DNA of 64,000 nt from Galeopsis tetrahit. Lineage: Eukaryota > Streptophyta > Magnoliopsida > Lamiales > Lamiaceae. The stretch covers positions 87,777,182 through 87,841,181 of the forward strand of contig OY776127.1 in NCBI GenBank assembly GCA_963675135.1. Reading direction: 5' to 3'. The position numbers and the translations under genes are program-made. The notes beneath the pieces were generated by a model. It was not told where the DNA came from, did no database searches, and saw only the letters and a program-made list of their open reading frames with translations. Shown here one piece after another: positions 12,217-24,005 of this stretch (within the stretch, counting starts at the first letter, position 1; every line of letters begins with the position of its first letter).

Positions 12217-12366
12217 CTTGTTCTAGTTTTCATGTTTCACATTTTGTTTAACTATAATTGACACGTGTTATATTAAAAAATAATCAACATTCTATAATAT
12301 TGAAGGCGACACGTGTTAAAGATCCAGTAGGGTGGAACACCAGTGAAACACAGAAAAGTGAAATAG
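12217..12366. mobile_element. MITE (TTTCAC family), intact copy
   Basis: Left end TTGTTCTAGTTTTCATGTTT followed by CAC; right end GTGAAACACAGAAAAGTGAAA. The core words ACACGTGTTATATTAAAAAA and TATAATATTGAAGGCGACAC match the copies at 6002 and 34274. The three copies differ by point changes and indels, so the family is not very recent. Confidence 0.6.
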
Positions 12367-13200
12367 AGGAATCGAACTAGTCAATTTATACAGTGTTTTG
12401 CTCCGACTTTAATTGAGACCCTCGCTAGTGGATGATGAAATTGATCATCAAACTAGTCAATTTTTGGACCAAATAACAAGACTTACAAAAAATGAAATAC
12501 TCGCCATATTCTACAATTGTTTGCACACTTATTTTTTTCGTCTATCCCATAATTGTTTGCCCACCCCTAAAAACGAATCTTCTCTAAAACCACACCCTCA
12601 CAATATACACATATTTACATAAATTATCATTACTTTTATCTTTCATTCCAATCAATCTATATACTTTATTTACATAAAATTACAAAATTACCCTTCAATA
12701 CTTCACTCATTACATTTTTTTTAATATATCAATTTTACCGTGCAAACACCTATGAAATTGACAATAAAAAGGTTTTGGATTAAAATGAAACAAGAAAAGA
12801 TAAAGGTCATAAGTTCACAAGTCGAACCAGAGACCAGTGTGTCATCGAAAAATGGTACAAAAGTCCGAAAAAAGTGATAAAGTCAAGAAATTTGATTAAT
12901 GGAAGAAATATAATAATTATTGCTAAGTTGCAAAAATATATTTATGTTTTCACCAATCCAATGATGGAATACAAGCATTAATATAGTAATTGTACAGCCA
13001 AGGCCAAGTACAAAAACATAATTGTTTTTATTTTCATTTTTTCTTCACTTTGATTCTTTTTACTTTAATCACATGTCTCATTGTCTTGGTGTTGCATAGA
13101 GTTGCGATTCTTTTTCAACGAAAACTATGGTTGTAGGCAAAAATACACATTAAATATTCTCCCATTTCTCGAAATCACAAACTTAATAAACACATAAAAT
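12367..13200. other. Intergenic, upstream of the F-box/kelch gene
   Basis: AT-rich. Bases 12398-12480 and 12760-12850 match other dispersed stretches in this window (for example ATTGAGACCCTCG near 12410 and 23063; CATAAGTTCACAAGTCGAA near 12809 and inverted near 21365). These are probably fragments of a dispersed repeat. No gene seen. Confidence 0.4.
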
Positions 13201-13299
13201 TGATAAATATTAAAAAAATATATATATACACACACAGAGAGGTGTGTGTTGTAAGAATAAGAAATAACCCCCAAAGGCAAGGGCGTAGACAAAGCCCCT

Positions 13300-14749
13300 G
13301 GCTTTGATTTGCAGAGAATCCAAAGGATTTCTCTCTCTCTCTCTCTCTTAAATTCAGAAATAGATACAAAAGTTTATTACATGCATTCATACATGTAAAG
13401 GGGCGGAGAAAAAAAGGATTCATTCCATCAGTTTCATATGTGAGTCTTCTCTCTAATTTGCAATTTAGTCCCTTTTCTTGAATCTTGTTTGGTGAAAGTT
13501 CTAATTGGGGATTGAATTGATAGATCTAATGACCCTGTTTGGAAACCAATGCAAGATTCGATCTTTGCTTTTGGGTTTTGTTTATTTGATCTGGATTTTA
13601 GAGATCTAGCATTAATACTGATTTTCTTGATTGAAAGATTTGATTTTTGAATCTGGGCCTCTCTCGTTTCTTGCATTATTGCTTTAATTTGCTGTAATTG
13701 TGAATCTTGTTTTAGGGATTGAAAAATTGTTGTTGAATTTGGATCATAACAGTTACAAATATAAAGTTTCCTCTTTTTCTGGCGTGGAATAATGTTTTTT
13801 AGCTTTATGGATGATTCCCTGTTTAATTTGATTTATGGGGTTTCTACTTAGTGTTGTATGATTATGTGTATTGATTTGTATGTATGGATGATTTCCCAAA
13901 TATGTTAATAGCCTCCCTGTTTAATTTGATTTTTGGGGTTTCTACTTAGTGTTCTGTAATTATGTGTATTGATTTGTATGTTATGTATGGACAATTTGCA
14001 GAGGAAAAAAAGAATTCTTGTTGTTTGTAAGTGTGGAAATTCTGTGGTGATTGTGGGTTGGGTCGATAAGGCATGTTGGAAGATCGTTCGTGTTTAATCG
14101 TTTTTAATTTGATTTCTGGGGTTTCTACTTAGTGTTGTATGATTATGTGTATTGATTTGTATGTATGGACAATTTGCAGAAGAAAAAAAGAATTGTAGTT
14201 GTTTGTAACTGAGGAAATTTGGTGGTGATTGTGGTTTGGATCGATAAGGCATGTTGGAAGATCGTTCGTGTTTAATTTGATTTATGGGGTTTCTAATTAG
14301 TGTTCTATGATTATGTGTATTGATTTGTATGTATGGTCAATTTGCAGAAGAAAAAAAGAATTCTAGTTGAGGAAATTTGGTGGTGATTGTGGTTTGGGTC
14401 GATAAGGCACGTTGGAAGATCGTTCGTGTTTAATTTGATTTATGGGGTTTCTACTTAGTGTTCTATGATTATGTGTATTGATTTGTATGCTATGTATGGT
14501 TAGTTTGCAGAGGAAAAAAAGAATTCTTGTTGTTTGTAAGTGTGGAAATTTGGTGGTGATTGTGGTTTGGGTCGATAAGGCATGTTCGAAGATCGTTCGT
14601 GTTTAATTTGATTTATGGGATTTCTACTTAATGTTGTATAATTATGTGTATTGATTTGTATGTATGGTTAATTTGCAGAGGAAAAAAAGAATTCTTGTTG
14701 TTTGTAACTGAGGAAATTTGGTGGTGATTGTGGTTTGGATCGATAAGGC
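13300..14749 (+). promoter_or_regulatory. 5' UTR and repeat-bearing leader intron of the F-box/kelch gene
   Basis: A CT-repeat (13330-13348) typical of plant leaders precedes a good donor, CATAT|GTGAGT at 13440. The genuine acceptor is probably TTTGCAG ending at 14678, giving a 1.2-kb leader intron. Its 3' two-thirds are a tandem array (separate entry). An in-frame TAA just upstream of 14750 supports that ATG as the start. The first-exon boundaries are inference; the transcription start was not identified. Confidence 0.5.
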
Positions 14750-14760
14750 ATGTTGGAAGA
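13815..14760 (+). repeat. Tandem array (~163-178 bp unit) duplicating a splice acceptor and the start codon region
   Basis: Five copies of TTTGCAG followed by (A/G)GAAAAAAAGAATT end their AG at 14001, 14179, 14347, 14510 and 14678. Each is followed by CGATAAGGC and (A/G)TGTTGGAAGATCGTTCGTG. An extra partial unit (GGGGTTTCTACTTAGTGTT.. block) begins near 13838. The last copy runs into the genuine F-box coding exon; upstream copies diverge right after the eighth codon. Confidence 0.85.
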
Positions 14761-16084
14761 TCGTTCGTGTTTGGTTTCGAGGGAATATCCTAGGAGCCTT
14801 GAACTGGAAATCAACTGTTATATGAGTTACCTGCCTGAAAATGTCGAGGTTCAGCAAGGGAAACGGCCATTGGAGACGGGCGGGGAGGAGGAAAATGTCG
14901 TATGTAAAGTTCCCAAGCGTTCGGTTGATGATCATGTCGATACCGACTTATCCATTGGCGGGATTTTCATAATGGCGGTTTCTGAACAATCGGATAGTAA
15001 ACGACGTGATGATCATTCGGAATCGAGTTCGTTAATTGCTGCCCTTGGACCTGATAACTCGATTGATTGTCTTATTCGGTGCTCCAGATCTGATTATGGT
15101 TCGATTGCGTGTCTGAACCGGAGTTTCCGCTCACTTATTAGAAGCGGCTTGCTTTACAAATTGAGACGGAAGCACGGGATGGTTGAGCATTGGGTGTACT
15201 TTTCGTGCCAGCTTGTCGAATGGGAAGCCTTTGATCCTAATAGACGTCGTTGGATGCATTTACCGAGGATGCATTCTGACGAATGCTTCGTTTTTGCGGA
15301 TAAGGAATCTCTGGCGGTGGGTACTGAGCTCCTCGTTTTCGGGAAAGACTCCCTGTGTCATGTGATTTACCGTTACAGTCTGTTGACGAACACGTGGACG
15401 ACGGGAATGAGCATGAACGAGTCGAGATGCTTGTTCGGGTCCGCTAGCCTCGGCGAGATCGCGATCTTGGCGGGAGGTTGTGACTCTCTCGGTCGCGTCC
15501 TCTGTTCCGCCGAGTTGTATAACTCCGAGACGCAGACGTGGATGACGCTACCCAACCTGAACAAGCCCCGGAAAATGTGTTCCGCCGTTTTCATGGATGG
15601 GAAGTTTTACGTCGTTGGTGGAATTGGCGGCGCGGAATCGAAACTTCTGACGTGCGGGGAGGAGTATGATTTGGTGACGGGGACTTGGACGGAAATTCCG
15701 AACATGTCCCCGGTTCGTGTAGGGCCTGCGAGAGATAACGAGCCGCCTGCTACGTCGGAAGCTCCTCCGTTGATTGCTGTTGTAAATAACGAATTGTATG
15801 CGGCAGATTATGCTGATATGGTGGTTAGGAAATACAACAAGTATAGTGGGTTGTGGATTACGGTGGGGAGGTTGCCTGAACGGGCGAACTCGATGTACGG
15901 TTGGGGTTTAGCGTTTAGGGCTTGTGGGGACCGTCTGATCGTGGTTGGTGGGCCCCGGGCTTCTGGTGAGGGTTTTATTGAAGTGAATTCGTGGGTTCCG
16001 AGTGACGGGCCTCCACAGTGGGAGATGCTTGGGCAGAAGCGGTCGGGCAGTTTTGTTTATAATTGTGCTGTGATGGGATGCTGA
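14750..16084 (+). CDS. F-box/kelch-repeat protein (At1g74510/SKIP11-type)
   Basis: A 444-residue single-exon coding region. The N-terminus MLEDRSCLVSRE is the signature start of the Arabidopsis At1g74510/At2g02870 (SKIP11) group. The F-box lies at about residues 94-140 (LIRCSRSDYGSIACLNRSFR). Kelch repeats cover about 190-425, with the paired glycines and the Tyr/Trp pairs seen in AILAGGCDS, YNSETQTWMTLP and FYVVGGIGG. The C-terminus FVYNCAVMGC is also conserved. F-box kelch proteins act as substrate receptors of SCF (SKP1-cullin-F-box) ubiquitin ligases; the kelch propeller binds the target. The substrate of this member cannot be read from sequence. In this family some members control phenylpropanoid enzymes or seed traits, but that is not assumed here. 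Length matches the family (about 440-470). An in-frame TAA upstream and conservation fix the start. The leader contains duplicate copies of codons 1-8. Confidence 0.93.
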   Translation: MLEDRSCLVSREYPRSLELEINCYMSYLPENVEVQQGKRPLETGGEEENVVCKVPKRSVDDHVDTDLSIGGIFIMAVSEQSDSKRRDDHSESSSLIAALGPDNSIDCLIRCSRSDYGSIACLNRSFRSLIRSGLLYKLRRKHGMVEHWVYFSCQLVEWEAFDPNRRRWMHLPRMHSDECFVFADKESLAVGTELLVFGKDSLCHVIYRYSLLTNTWTTGMSMNESRCLFGSASLGEIAILAGGCDSLGRVLCSAELYNSETQTWMTLPNLNKPRKMCSAVFMDGKFYVVGGIGGAESKLLTCGEEYDLVTGTWTEIPNMSPVRVGPARDNEPPATSEAPPLIAVVNNELYAADYADMVVRKYNKYSGLWITVGRLPERANSMYGWGLAFRACGDRLIVVGGPRASGEGFIEVNSWVPSDGPPQWEMLGQKRSGSFVYNCAVMGC

Positions 16085-17392
16085 ATATTTGCAGACGCGA
16101 CGTTTCGTGTCGAATGCCAACAATTGGTTCCCGGATGCACTGGATTCTTGCTAATGGGTACTTTTTCCCAACTTTTTTTTAGTTTTGTTATTTTCTCTTT
16201 TATATGGGAGGAGGATAGAAAGGATTATCAGATTTTACTCAAGTACATTCAAATGTTTCATAGACCTTTTTCTTCGAACTTAATCAATGTTTACTTTCTT
16301 TGAATCGTCGTCTCGTGATAGGGTCTTGAAGCAAAGAAATAGGTTCGTTAACTTGAACGTAAGATAGGTGTCGTGTCGTGTCGTCTGCTTTAGCTTTTGT
16401 TAAACAAAAACGCATAATTTGGTTGGGTTTTTACGGTGCTTTAACTCTTTGCATCGTCTTGAAGGGAACGGGAAATAAGGTCCCAACGTGTATATTGGAA
16501 ACGTCGTCTATGTAATTTTGGTTTCTCGTCTTTTAAGCTTCATTCGTTGCTTCGTTCGTCGTGCATGTAATGAAGTCGGATTTAAAATATTACTGGATTT
16601 GCTTCTTTTGTGCAACTGGTTGTGTTGTGTAATTTTAGGATGCACCGTGCACGTTTCCCATATTTCATCGTGCTCGATTTCTAGTTTGGAGATTCATCGT
16701 TTCGTGCTTCCTATTTCCGTGTTTGAAGGCAAAGTATTATGTGAATCTTGTAAAACTATAGTTTGGATTAATGTATTCTGCACTTGCTGTTTATCCTGCC
16801 CGAATTTCGCACGCTGATGAATGATTATGATGTCGTCTCTATAATATGAACTTCTACGTAGTGTTTCCGATATTGTACGAACCTCTACTCCATCTTCGTC
16901 CCTCCGAAAGTTGTCCATTTATACAGTTTTAAAGTGGAGTACTGTGGGTCTGTGATATATCAGACGTCTGATACAAGAGTGGGGTTACATGTTTTTAGTT
17001 GATATATATATATATATATTTAGGCGAGAGTGATACCTAAACCCGTTCTGTTCTCGTATACAATTGAGTGTATAGATACATTTTGAATTTAATGTTCAAT
17101 TTACACAATTTAATATTTGACCAACATTTAACTCAATTTATTTGGAACTTAATTTTAATGTTGTGAAACCAATTGCATCCAATTATCACTTCGTCGAATA
17201 ATATAACCATATTAATTCAGATATTAGGCTTTTGCCAAAATCTCATCTTAATAGATATTGTCGTTTTTAGATATAAGGCCCATCAACTATTGGGCTGGGC
17301 AATTTAACAAAAGGCCTACTGACATTCGACTTCCATTTGGCCCACTTCCATTGGGCCCGTTTTTTGGGCTTGCTTTAATTCATTTATTTCAA
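16085..17392 (+). other. 3' UTR and downstream spacer of the F-box/kelch gene
   Basis: The first few hundred bases are less AT-rich and probably transcribed as 3' UTR; no clear polyadenylation site was chosen. The open frames on either strand between 16488 and 16918 are non-coding by composition. A (TA)n run lies at 17003-17020. Confidence 0.4.
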
Positions 17393-17401
17393 TTGTCATT
17401 G

Positions 17402-18412
17402 GGGTTGGGGTATATACCCCTCCAGTTTTGTTTAATACACTCCCCCTTTAATTTTATTAATTAAATATTCATGCAAAATACCATTTTTACCCTCTTACTA
17501 AAATGTTAAGATACATACCCTCCCCATAATTTAAACACATCCCTAATCCTAACTCTAACCCTAGAATTAGATAGCCGCCGTCACGCTGCCGCCGTCGCCG
17601 CCACCAAACAAATTTAGAAATTAAAAATCAAAACTTAGGTTTTTTTTAAAAAAAAAAACTTATGGTCGACAAACCAGTGTCGACCAAAAACACTCTCGTC
17701 AACACTGGTTTGTCGATTAAACACCTCCCAGTCGACACTGAAGAATTTAAAAAATTAAAATTTCGACAATAGAAGGTTGACCATAAACACTCTCATCGAC
17801 CCTTTACTGTCGATCAAAGTATTTATGGTCGATCATTTTTGATCGAAAATTAAAAAAAAAAAGGCGTACCTTACCTGTGCGTGAAGAAAACGGGGAAGGA
17901 GGGAGAGGGGGTGAGGCGGCGGTGGATAATCGCGGCTGGGGTGGCCGCGACACGGCGGTGATGTGTGGCCGACCTCCATGGCCGGATTTGCAGAACGAAC
18001 ATAAATTAACAAAAAAAAAAAACAAAGAAGAAGAATGGGGGAGAAAGAGAGGGATTAGCGCGCAGGGCGGCGGGGTGGCCGCAGCACGGCGCCGTGTGGT
18101 TGACCTCCATGGCCCTTCCCGTGTGGAGGACTTGCAGATCGGAAATAAAAAAAAAATAAAGAAGAAAAGAAGAGGGGAGAAAGAAAGGGAGGAGCGCAGG
18201 GGGAGCGGCGGCGGGAAAGATGTGGGGAATAAGAAAATGGTTTAGGGTTTAAATGAGGAAGAAAGGAGGGGTGTGTTTTTATCAACAAAATTTTAAGAGA
18301 AAATTGTATAATAGGTAAGTTGGGAGAAATGCATCTATCGTATGTGTATTTTGGGGGAGTACGTGTATCGGGGGTGTATTAAACAAAGCTGGAGGGGTAT
18401 ATACCCCAACCC
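17402..18412. mobile_element. Non-autonomous TIR element A (~1.0 kb) with GC-rich cargo
   Basis: Inverted ends of about 45 bp start GGGTTGGGGTATATACCCCT and include ..TTTAATACACTCCC; the right end is the reverse complement, finishing ATACCCCAACCC. The 9-bp flanks are TTGTCATTG (17393-17401) and TTTTCATTG (18413-18421), matching at 8 of 9. Order inside: GCCGCCGTC-rich block (17571-17606), a hairpin built from GTCGACAAACCAGTGTCGAC and its complement (17667-17735), then GA/GC-rich tandem cargo (17880-18240). The same order appears, reversed, in the element at 55359-56457. No transposase frame. The open frames across 17804-18288 are cargo, not a supported gene. Confidence 0.85.
17877..18245. repeat. 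GC-rich tandem cargo inside TIR element A
   Basis: Two units of roughly 130-140 bp share GTGGCCGC, ACGGCG, GACCTCCATGGCC and (G/C)GATTTGCAGA / GGACTTGCAGATC words, each followed by a purine-rich A(n) tract. This resembles the repeated GC-rich units in the sister element at 55660-55920. It may be a captured and amplified host fragment; its origin is unknown. Confidence 0.6.
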
Positions 18413-18733
18413 TTTTCATTGTGGAGTAGAACTTGTGTATCAATTTAAAATAAAATCGATCAGTCCCAAGTATCATAATAAATAGTTTAAATCCAAATAA
18501 ATATTGCACTATTCATTTTTTTAAATATAATTCAGATAATCAAATGAAATTAAAATAAAATTGAACCTATCTCTCATGTAAACTCAGGTTTATGCATTTT
18601 TTTTAAGTGTTATCGTTTTGCTTGCAAAATGTTACCATTTTAAAAATACTTAATTTTGTGTGTTGTTCATTTCAAAACCAATAATACAAACTATCAAGAT
18701 TTAGTTCAATAATTTTTTTTTTATGAACACAGT

Positions 18734-18966
18734 TAGAGTTGTTATTCGAGTCGAGCCACGAAAGTATTTGAAGTTCGAGCTCAATAACATATACGAGCTA
18801 AAAAATGAGCTCCACTCAACTCATTAACGAGCCTAATGAAATTAAAAGAAACAAAAATTGAGCTCGAACCGGCTCGTTAGTAAATCGAGTATCTAACAAG
18901 CTCGAGCTCGGCTCGTTTAACGAACGAGTTGAGCTCACAAGCAGCTCGATTCGTTTAACAACTTTA
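18734..18966. mobile_element. hAT-like MITE, near-perfect 8-bp TSD
   Basis: The left end TAGAGTTGTTATTCGAGTCG and right end CTCGATTCGTTTAACAACTT enclose GAGCTCGAG-rich sequence, as in the copy at 6105-6410. Flanks are AACACAGT (18726-18733) and AACACAAT (18967-18974), 7 of 8 identical. Confidence 0.75.
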
Positions 18967-18974
18967 AACACAAT

Positions 18975-21950
18975 ATTACCGTTTTAGTATACGAATGGTA
19001 ACTAACTAACACATGTCACTATCAAAATTTTCATCGTTGCATAACATATTATCATCTTCAAATCAAATGTGTTACCTCTATTTATTAATAAACGAATTAA
19101 AATCCAGAATTTTATAAATATAAATGACAATTTCAAAGCAAAAAAACTAAAAAGATAAAAATTAAAACGGATACAACTTAAATAAAAACAAATTGTTTTC
19201 TCCATACAAATCTTAATTCTTAGCGTTCACTCCATATATGTTTTCCCCATATAAATCTCAATTCTTAGCGTTCACTCCATACCTAATCTTGATAAGAAAA
19301 ATAAAAACTTCCACTTTTCTAAATTAATTTTATTATATAACATCAACTAGTTATAAATTAAAGATGACCCCATGAAAAGGGCAGCCACAAATTGTTATGT
19401 CTAAAAAGAGGAGAAAATTATAAATAGTTGACTACTTTTATTTTAAAAAACATCAAGTATTTCTTAAACCAAGTGCCCATATTCATGCTGGTTTTTTTTC
19501 TAATAAAAAATAAAATCATATGACATATCCTTCGGTTGAATTGGCTTTTTCGATCCATGAGAAATGAACAATGATTGAGATCACAAATTATAAGTAAAAA
19601 AGGGTATAAAGCCATTTAAGATTTAAGATCATTAAAAAATTCAGTGTTTTGTGATAATGATTTTTCAATTCTTGTTCCATTATTTAGGTCTATACGTTGC
19701 GAGGTCAACGAGAAGATCCATTGACTTGCTAAAGCTGTTAGGAGTTTTTGTAACCCTCGATTGTTGTATGATCTTTCGAATGTTATAAATAACCTACCTA
19801 ATATTGTTATTTACCGTTGTTGAATAAATCGAAATTTTCCTTCCAAAAAAATGTGCATGTCTCATGGTTTCTCTACATTAATTTTTTTTCGCTCCTAAAT
19901 GCAAAACAGAACAAAAAATAATTGAATATGGAGCCTTTATAGAAAAAAAAAAAATAAAAAAAACAGGTTGGTTATATGATATATCGGCCGGAATGAAGGG
20001 ATGTGGATCAGTTACGTGGAAAAAATAATCATGAATTTCCCATTTTTGAAATTATAAAACCTTCCTCCATTATTTATTTATTAATTTCATTAGGCCTCCT
20101 TTTACCAAATTAGTTGTGAGAATCGAATAAATCATCAATTTTACAAAACATTGATAGATTCATAGTAGCAAATTAAGTAAGTCGTGGAATAAAATAATTC
20201 CATTTTCACTCTAAAATTCTAATAAAATCTTAGAGCATCTTTCTTTTCAATAATAATATTACTACCTCCTTTCATTTTTTTTTTTCTATTTGAGTTGGAC
20301 ATATATAAGTTTTAAAAAAAAAATTTATTTAAAAAGTAGAAATTTGATGATGAAGAGTCAAGATAAAGTATTGTATGTGAATAATATTTCATTTAAAAAA
20401 ATATATAGAATCATAAAAAAAAAAAAAAAAAAAAAAGGTAAGAATTATAAAAATTGAGAAAATGAGTACATATATCCATTCTTTTTTTATTTAAAAGGGG
20501 CAATAAATGAGACCTGGCTGAAGTGGGTAGCTTTTCAATGCTGGTATTTTAGGTGTCCCCAACAAATTACAAAGAATAAATTCTGTAAAATATTTGTGGA
20601 ATATATGATATTTATCTTTTTATTTTGAACGTTGAATAGAAATTTCACATTTCTTTAGTAAGACATCTCGTTTTTTTAATCCTACAGGGTACTGTCAAGT
20701 TGTGCTTTAACGTATTGTATTGTATGACATATTAAAACATATAGTTAAGCATTGTAAACGGTTAGAACAGATTAAGTTTTCTATGGGGTCAGTTCGTATA
20801 AAGTTTTACTCTGACTTTAAACGGGACCTCGCAAGTAGACGGTGAGATGATCCCCGAATTAACACAACATACTTGATTATAAAGTCTGATTTGATTAATT
20901 GTAATTATATTCAGACAATATAAAGATACATCCATGATAGACAATTTTCTAATTTTTGTATACATGCAATAAATATTTTTAACTATTGACCTAACCCCAA
21001 CTTATAACCAAAATAAAATAAATTTAATGTACCACATGTTGAGTAGTTGAGGCACGTATTGATATTAAAATGGCACCCATCCACTCCATATCTGAATTTA
21101 TTTCTCATGCTTTCTTGTACAAAGTTCATGAATCGAACCAGAATATGTGGGCGTGAGTCTTGAGGTTTCAATACTATGAAATAATTATATCTTTAATTTT
21201 TGTTACCAATTGCGAAATTCAGTACTTCTTGGGCAGTAGGGGCGATGCGTTTGTCCCTCCATAGTCCTTCACCTGATTCAAGATTCCTAACTTGAGTAAT
21301 TTTTTCGAAATTTATTATTGCTTTTATTGCTATGTTGTATTTAGGGGTGTGTCCCCCGCCTCTGATTTCGACTTGTGAACTTATGACATTTTTTTTTTAA
21401 TTCAAAAATCTTTTTATTGTCATTGATTTTAATTTAGTTTAATACTACTACTATATAGTATGATGTAGATGAATTTTTATTTTTTGGCCTCCATGTATGA
21501 CTTATATATTATTATTTTGAATATTCCATGTATGACTTATATTTACAAATGCTTATTACGAAATAAATTTTTGACCTAGACCCAAGACTGGAATAAGAAT
21601 AGTTAAGAAGCACGACTGCGACATATGAGGAAAATCAATATTCTTTGGGAATTATATAATTTACTTCATAATACAGCTTTGGTAGGTACAATATTGATTT
21701 TTTTTTTTTTTAAAAGTCAAATGAAACTATTATTAAATATTGAGTATCATATGTACTCAATAGAAAATAATAAAACCATAAAGTATACAAATTAATCAAA
21801 ATATATACTCCTCCAAAAAAAAAAAAAGTGCACACTTTATTTATTTGTCCAATAAAAGTGTGTTCATTTTCTTTTATAAAAGTGGTGCAGATTCAAGAAC
21901 CATTCATGAGATGAGTAACAAAAATTAAGAGTGTCAAGGAATCCACAAGA
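18975..21950. other. Gene-free AT-rich stretch
   Basis: No gene is supported. A small direct duplication (CAATTCTTAGCGTTCACTCC) lies at 19204-19283. Bases 19670-19850 could be the 3' end of a degraded retroelement, ending in TGTTGAATAAATCGAAATTT and an A-run. A 23-base A tract sits near 20417-20437. Dispersed-repeat words (TTTAAACGGGACCTCGCAAG, CGACTTGTGAACTTATGACA) occur near 20817 and 21367. Confidence 0.4.
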
Positions 21951-22590
21951 TTAGACGTCTCCAATCAAGTAAAAATCAGATGATAAAAAATAATCCAACT
22001 AAAATATATAGCAATTCACAAAAGTAATCAACGAGATATAAAACATCACACAAGGATTTAAATGGTTCGATCAATGTGATATACATCCACTGGACCAGAC
22101 GACTTCAATTTTGATTGATCAAGAATATTTACACACTCATTCACTCGTAAATGGATTTATCCTCACTTCACTCATGAACTCACAACTCAAAGACGAATGC
22201 TCGTTTCGCATCAACCTTTACAAAGTACAAGTCAAAGAGTATTTATACTAATCAATGATGATTGTTGCAGTGTTGAAACGTGATGTCGTTGGATTGTTTC
22301 TCCGCCTTATCCAATCAAAATGACAGCTTTGCCTCTTTTACATGTAACTCGTAACAAGTCTGCTTCCGAAGACTTATCAAGTCTGCTTCCGAAGACTTAT
22401 CAGATGACTCCCCTCCCCTCGTCTAATCAACTCTTCTAATCCTGTCAAAAGACTAACTCTGCTGATAGACATTTACTCAGCTGATTCAACCCTTCTAATC
22501 CGATCAATTTAGTTGATGCGATCGGGACATTTACTCAGCTGATTCAACCCTTCTAATCCGATCAATTTAGTTGATGCGATCGTGACACCC
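21950..22590 (-). mobile_element. Possible LTR fragment with small tandem repeats
   Basis: The run ATTTAAATGGTTCGATCAAT followed by GTGATATACATCCAC is reminiscent of plant Copia LTR sequence (TTTAA-GTGGTTCG-TACATCCAC word order). It is followed by two tandem repeats: a 23-bp unit AAGTCTGCTTCCGAAGACTT(ATC) twice at 22356-22401, and a 58-bp unit (GACATTTACTCAGCTGATTC..) twice at 22468-22583. No internal coding region or paired LTR was seen. Confidence 0.35.
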
Positions 22591-24005
22591 ATGTAATAAA
22601 AGTCTTGCAATAAAGTCTAACCAATTTAGGGTACAAATAGGGTTGACACAAATTTATTACTCTAACCAATTTACTTGACTAGAGTGGCGATAAAGTCATG
22701 CATTAAAGTCGTTAGTTCTTTCTAGTTATAATTCTTAAATACTTAAATTTGACTGATTAATTTAAGAAAATTGAGAAAACTATTTCTAATTATTCTACAC
22801 TGTATTTAAATCTTATTAAGTTAAATATAAAGCCCTTTTTTTCTTTTTAAAAATAAAATAAAAAATGGGACAAGATAAGGTCCTTATATGACACCCAATT
22901 CTGAGAAATGCGCAATTTTTATTTTTTTTTGACATTATCACTTCTTTTTTTTAAATGTCTTAACTATTACAAGAATATAAATTAAAATACGAGTTAAACT
23001 CTTGTATAACAGTTACCTTCGAGGTGCATGAGATGATTAAGTCCAAATACAATTTTATTCTAGGTTCAATTGAGACCCTCGTTTTTGAATGGTGGATAAG
23101 TTTGATCCTTCTAATTAAATAGAGTAATAGATTTTTCATAAGTGACATTTTATATTCATATTTATTTTAAGATTAATTGCACGAAACTTCCTCATAGTTT
23201 AAAATCATTGTGCAAAATTTCACCGTTGTTTGAAAATAGCATGAAACTCTACGTAGTTTATTAAATCAAGCGAATTAACCCTAAAAAGAGTCAACAATTT
23301 TATCTAATTTTTTATTTCCCGCTATGTCCTTCACAATATAGTACTATAAACTTTTCAATATTTGATTTTTTTTAAGTAGAGTAAATAGGTACATAAAATT
23401 ATTAACCCATTTTTTAATTCGAGGGGGTGAATGCAAATTGCAGAATAAGTTGACTATAGTTGGCCCTGAATTAATTGAAAGTTGAGGGACTTGAATGCAA
23501 ATTAGATATTATAGTGTGGTCATAGGATTCCTTATTCATATTTTGAAAACCATATATACAAGATAAAAAATAAAAGTGAGGTGGGTGTAATTTCCCAAAA
23601 TAAATCTCACAAGTATTCATCGCAACCACCCATCATCACCGTTCATTAATTTATATCCAACCGCTGTATTTAATTCCCGACAGTGACCTGCAATATGAAG
23701 AAGCCTTCTAATATTTTCAAAATCATTATCATGTCATATCAGTTCAAAATCATATAACAAGTTGTTAACGAATTAATAAATTCACAAGATAATACGATAT
23801 GAACACGGTAAGATCAAACATTCGTCTCGTGCTATTTGTACAGTGTTCGAAATAACCAGAGGGGTTTGGTGTAAAATAATATCACAATGTTATACATTAA
23901 ATGAAATTCCACCTTAGTTATTTTTATATCAACAACACACTAGTCACTACACATGTTTATGCCCATTACTTTTTTTTAATCAATGTGAAAAAAAATAAAT
24001 AATTA
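22591..24005. other. Gene-free AT-rich stretch
   Basis: Nothing coding is supported. Bases 23170-23300 and 23400-23530 look like arms of a degraded inverted-repeat element (GCACGAAACTTCCTCATAGT and related words). No clean ends were found. Confidence 0.35.

Noticed and set aside
14642..14935. 97-residue reverse frame overlapping the F-box start
   Set aside because: Antisense shadow of the leader array and coding start; no family resemblance.
17804..18288. Three open frames in the cargo of TIR element A
   Set aside because: Same reasoning: CpG-rich tandem units, low-complexity translation, and position inside a mobile element.
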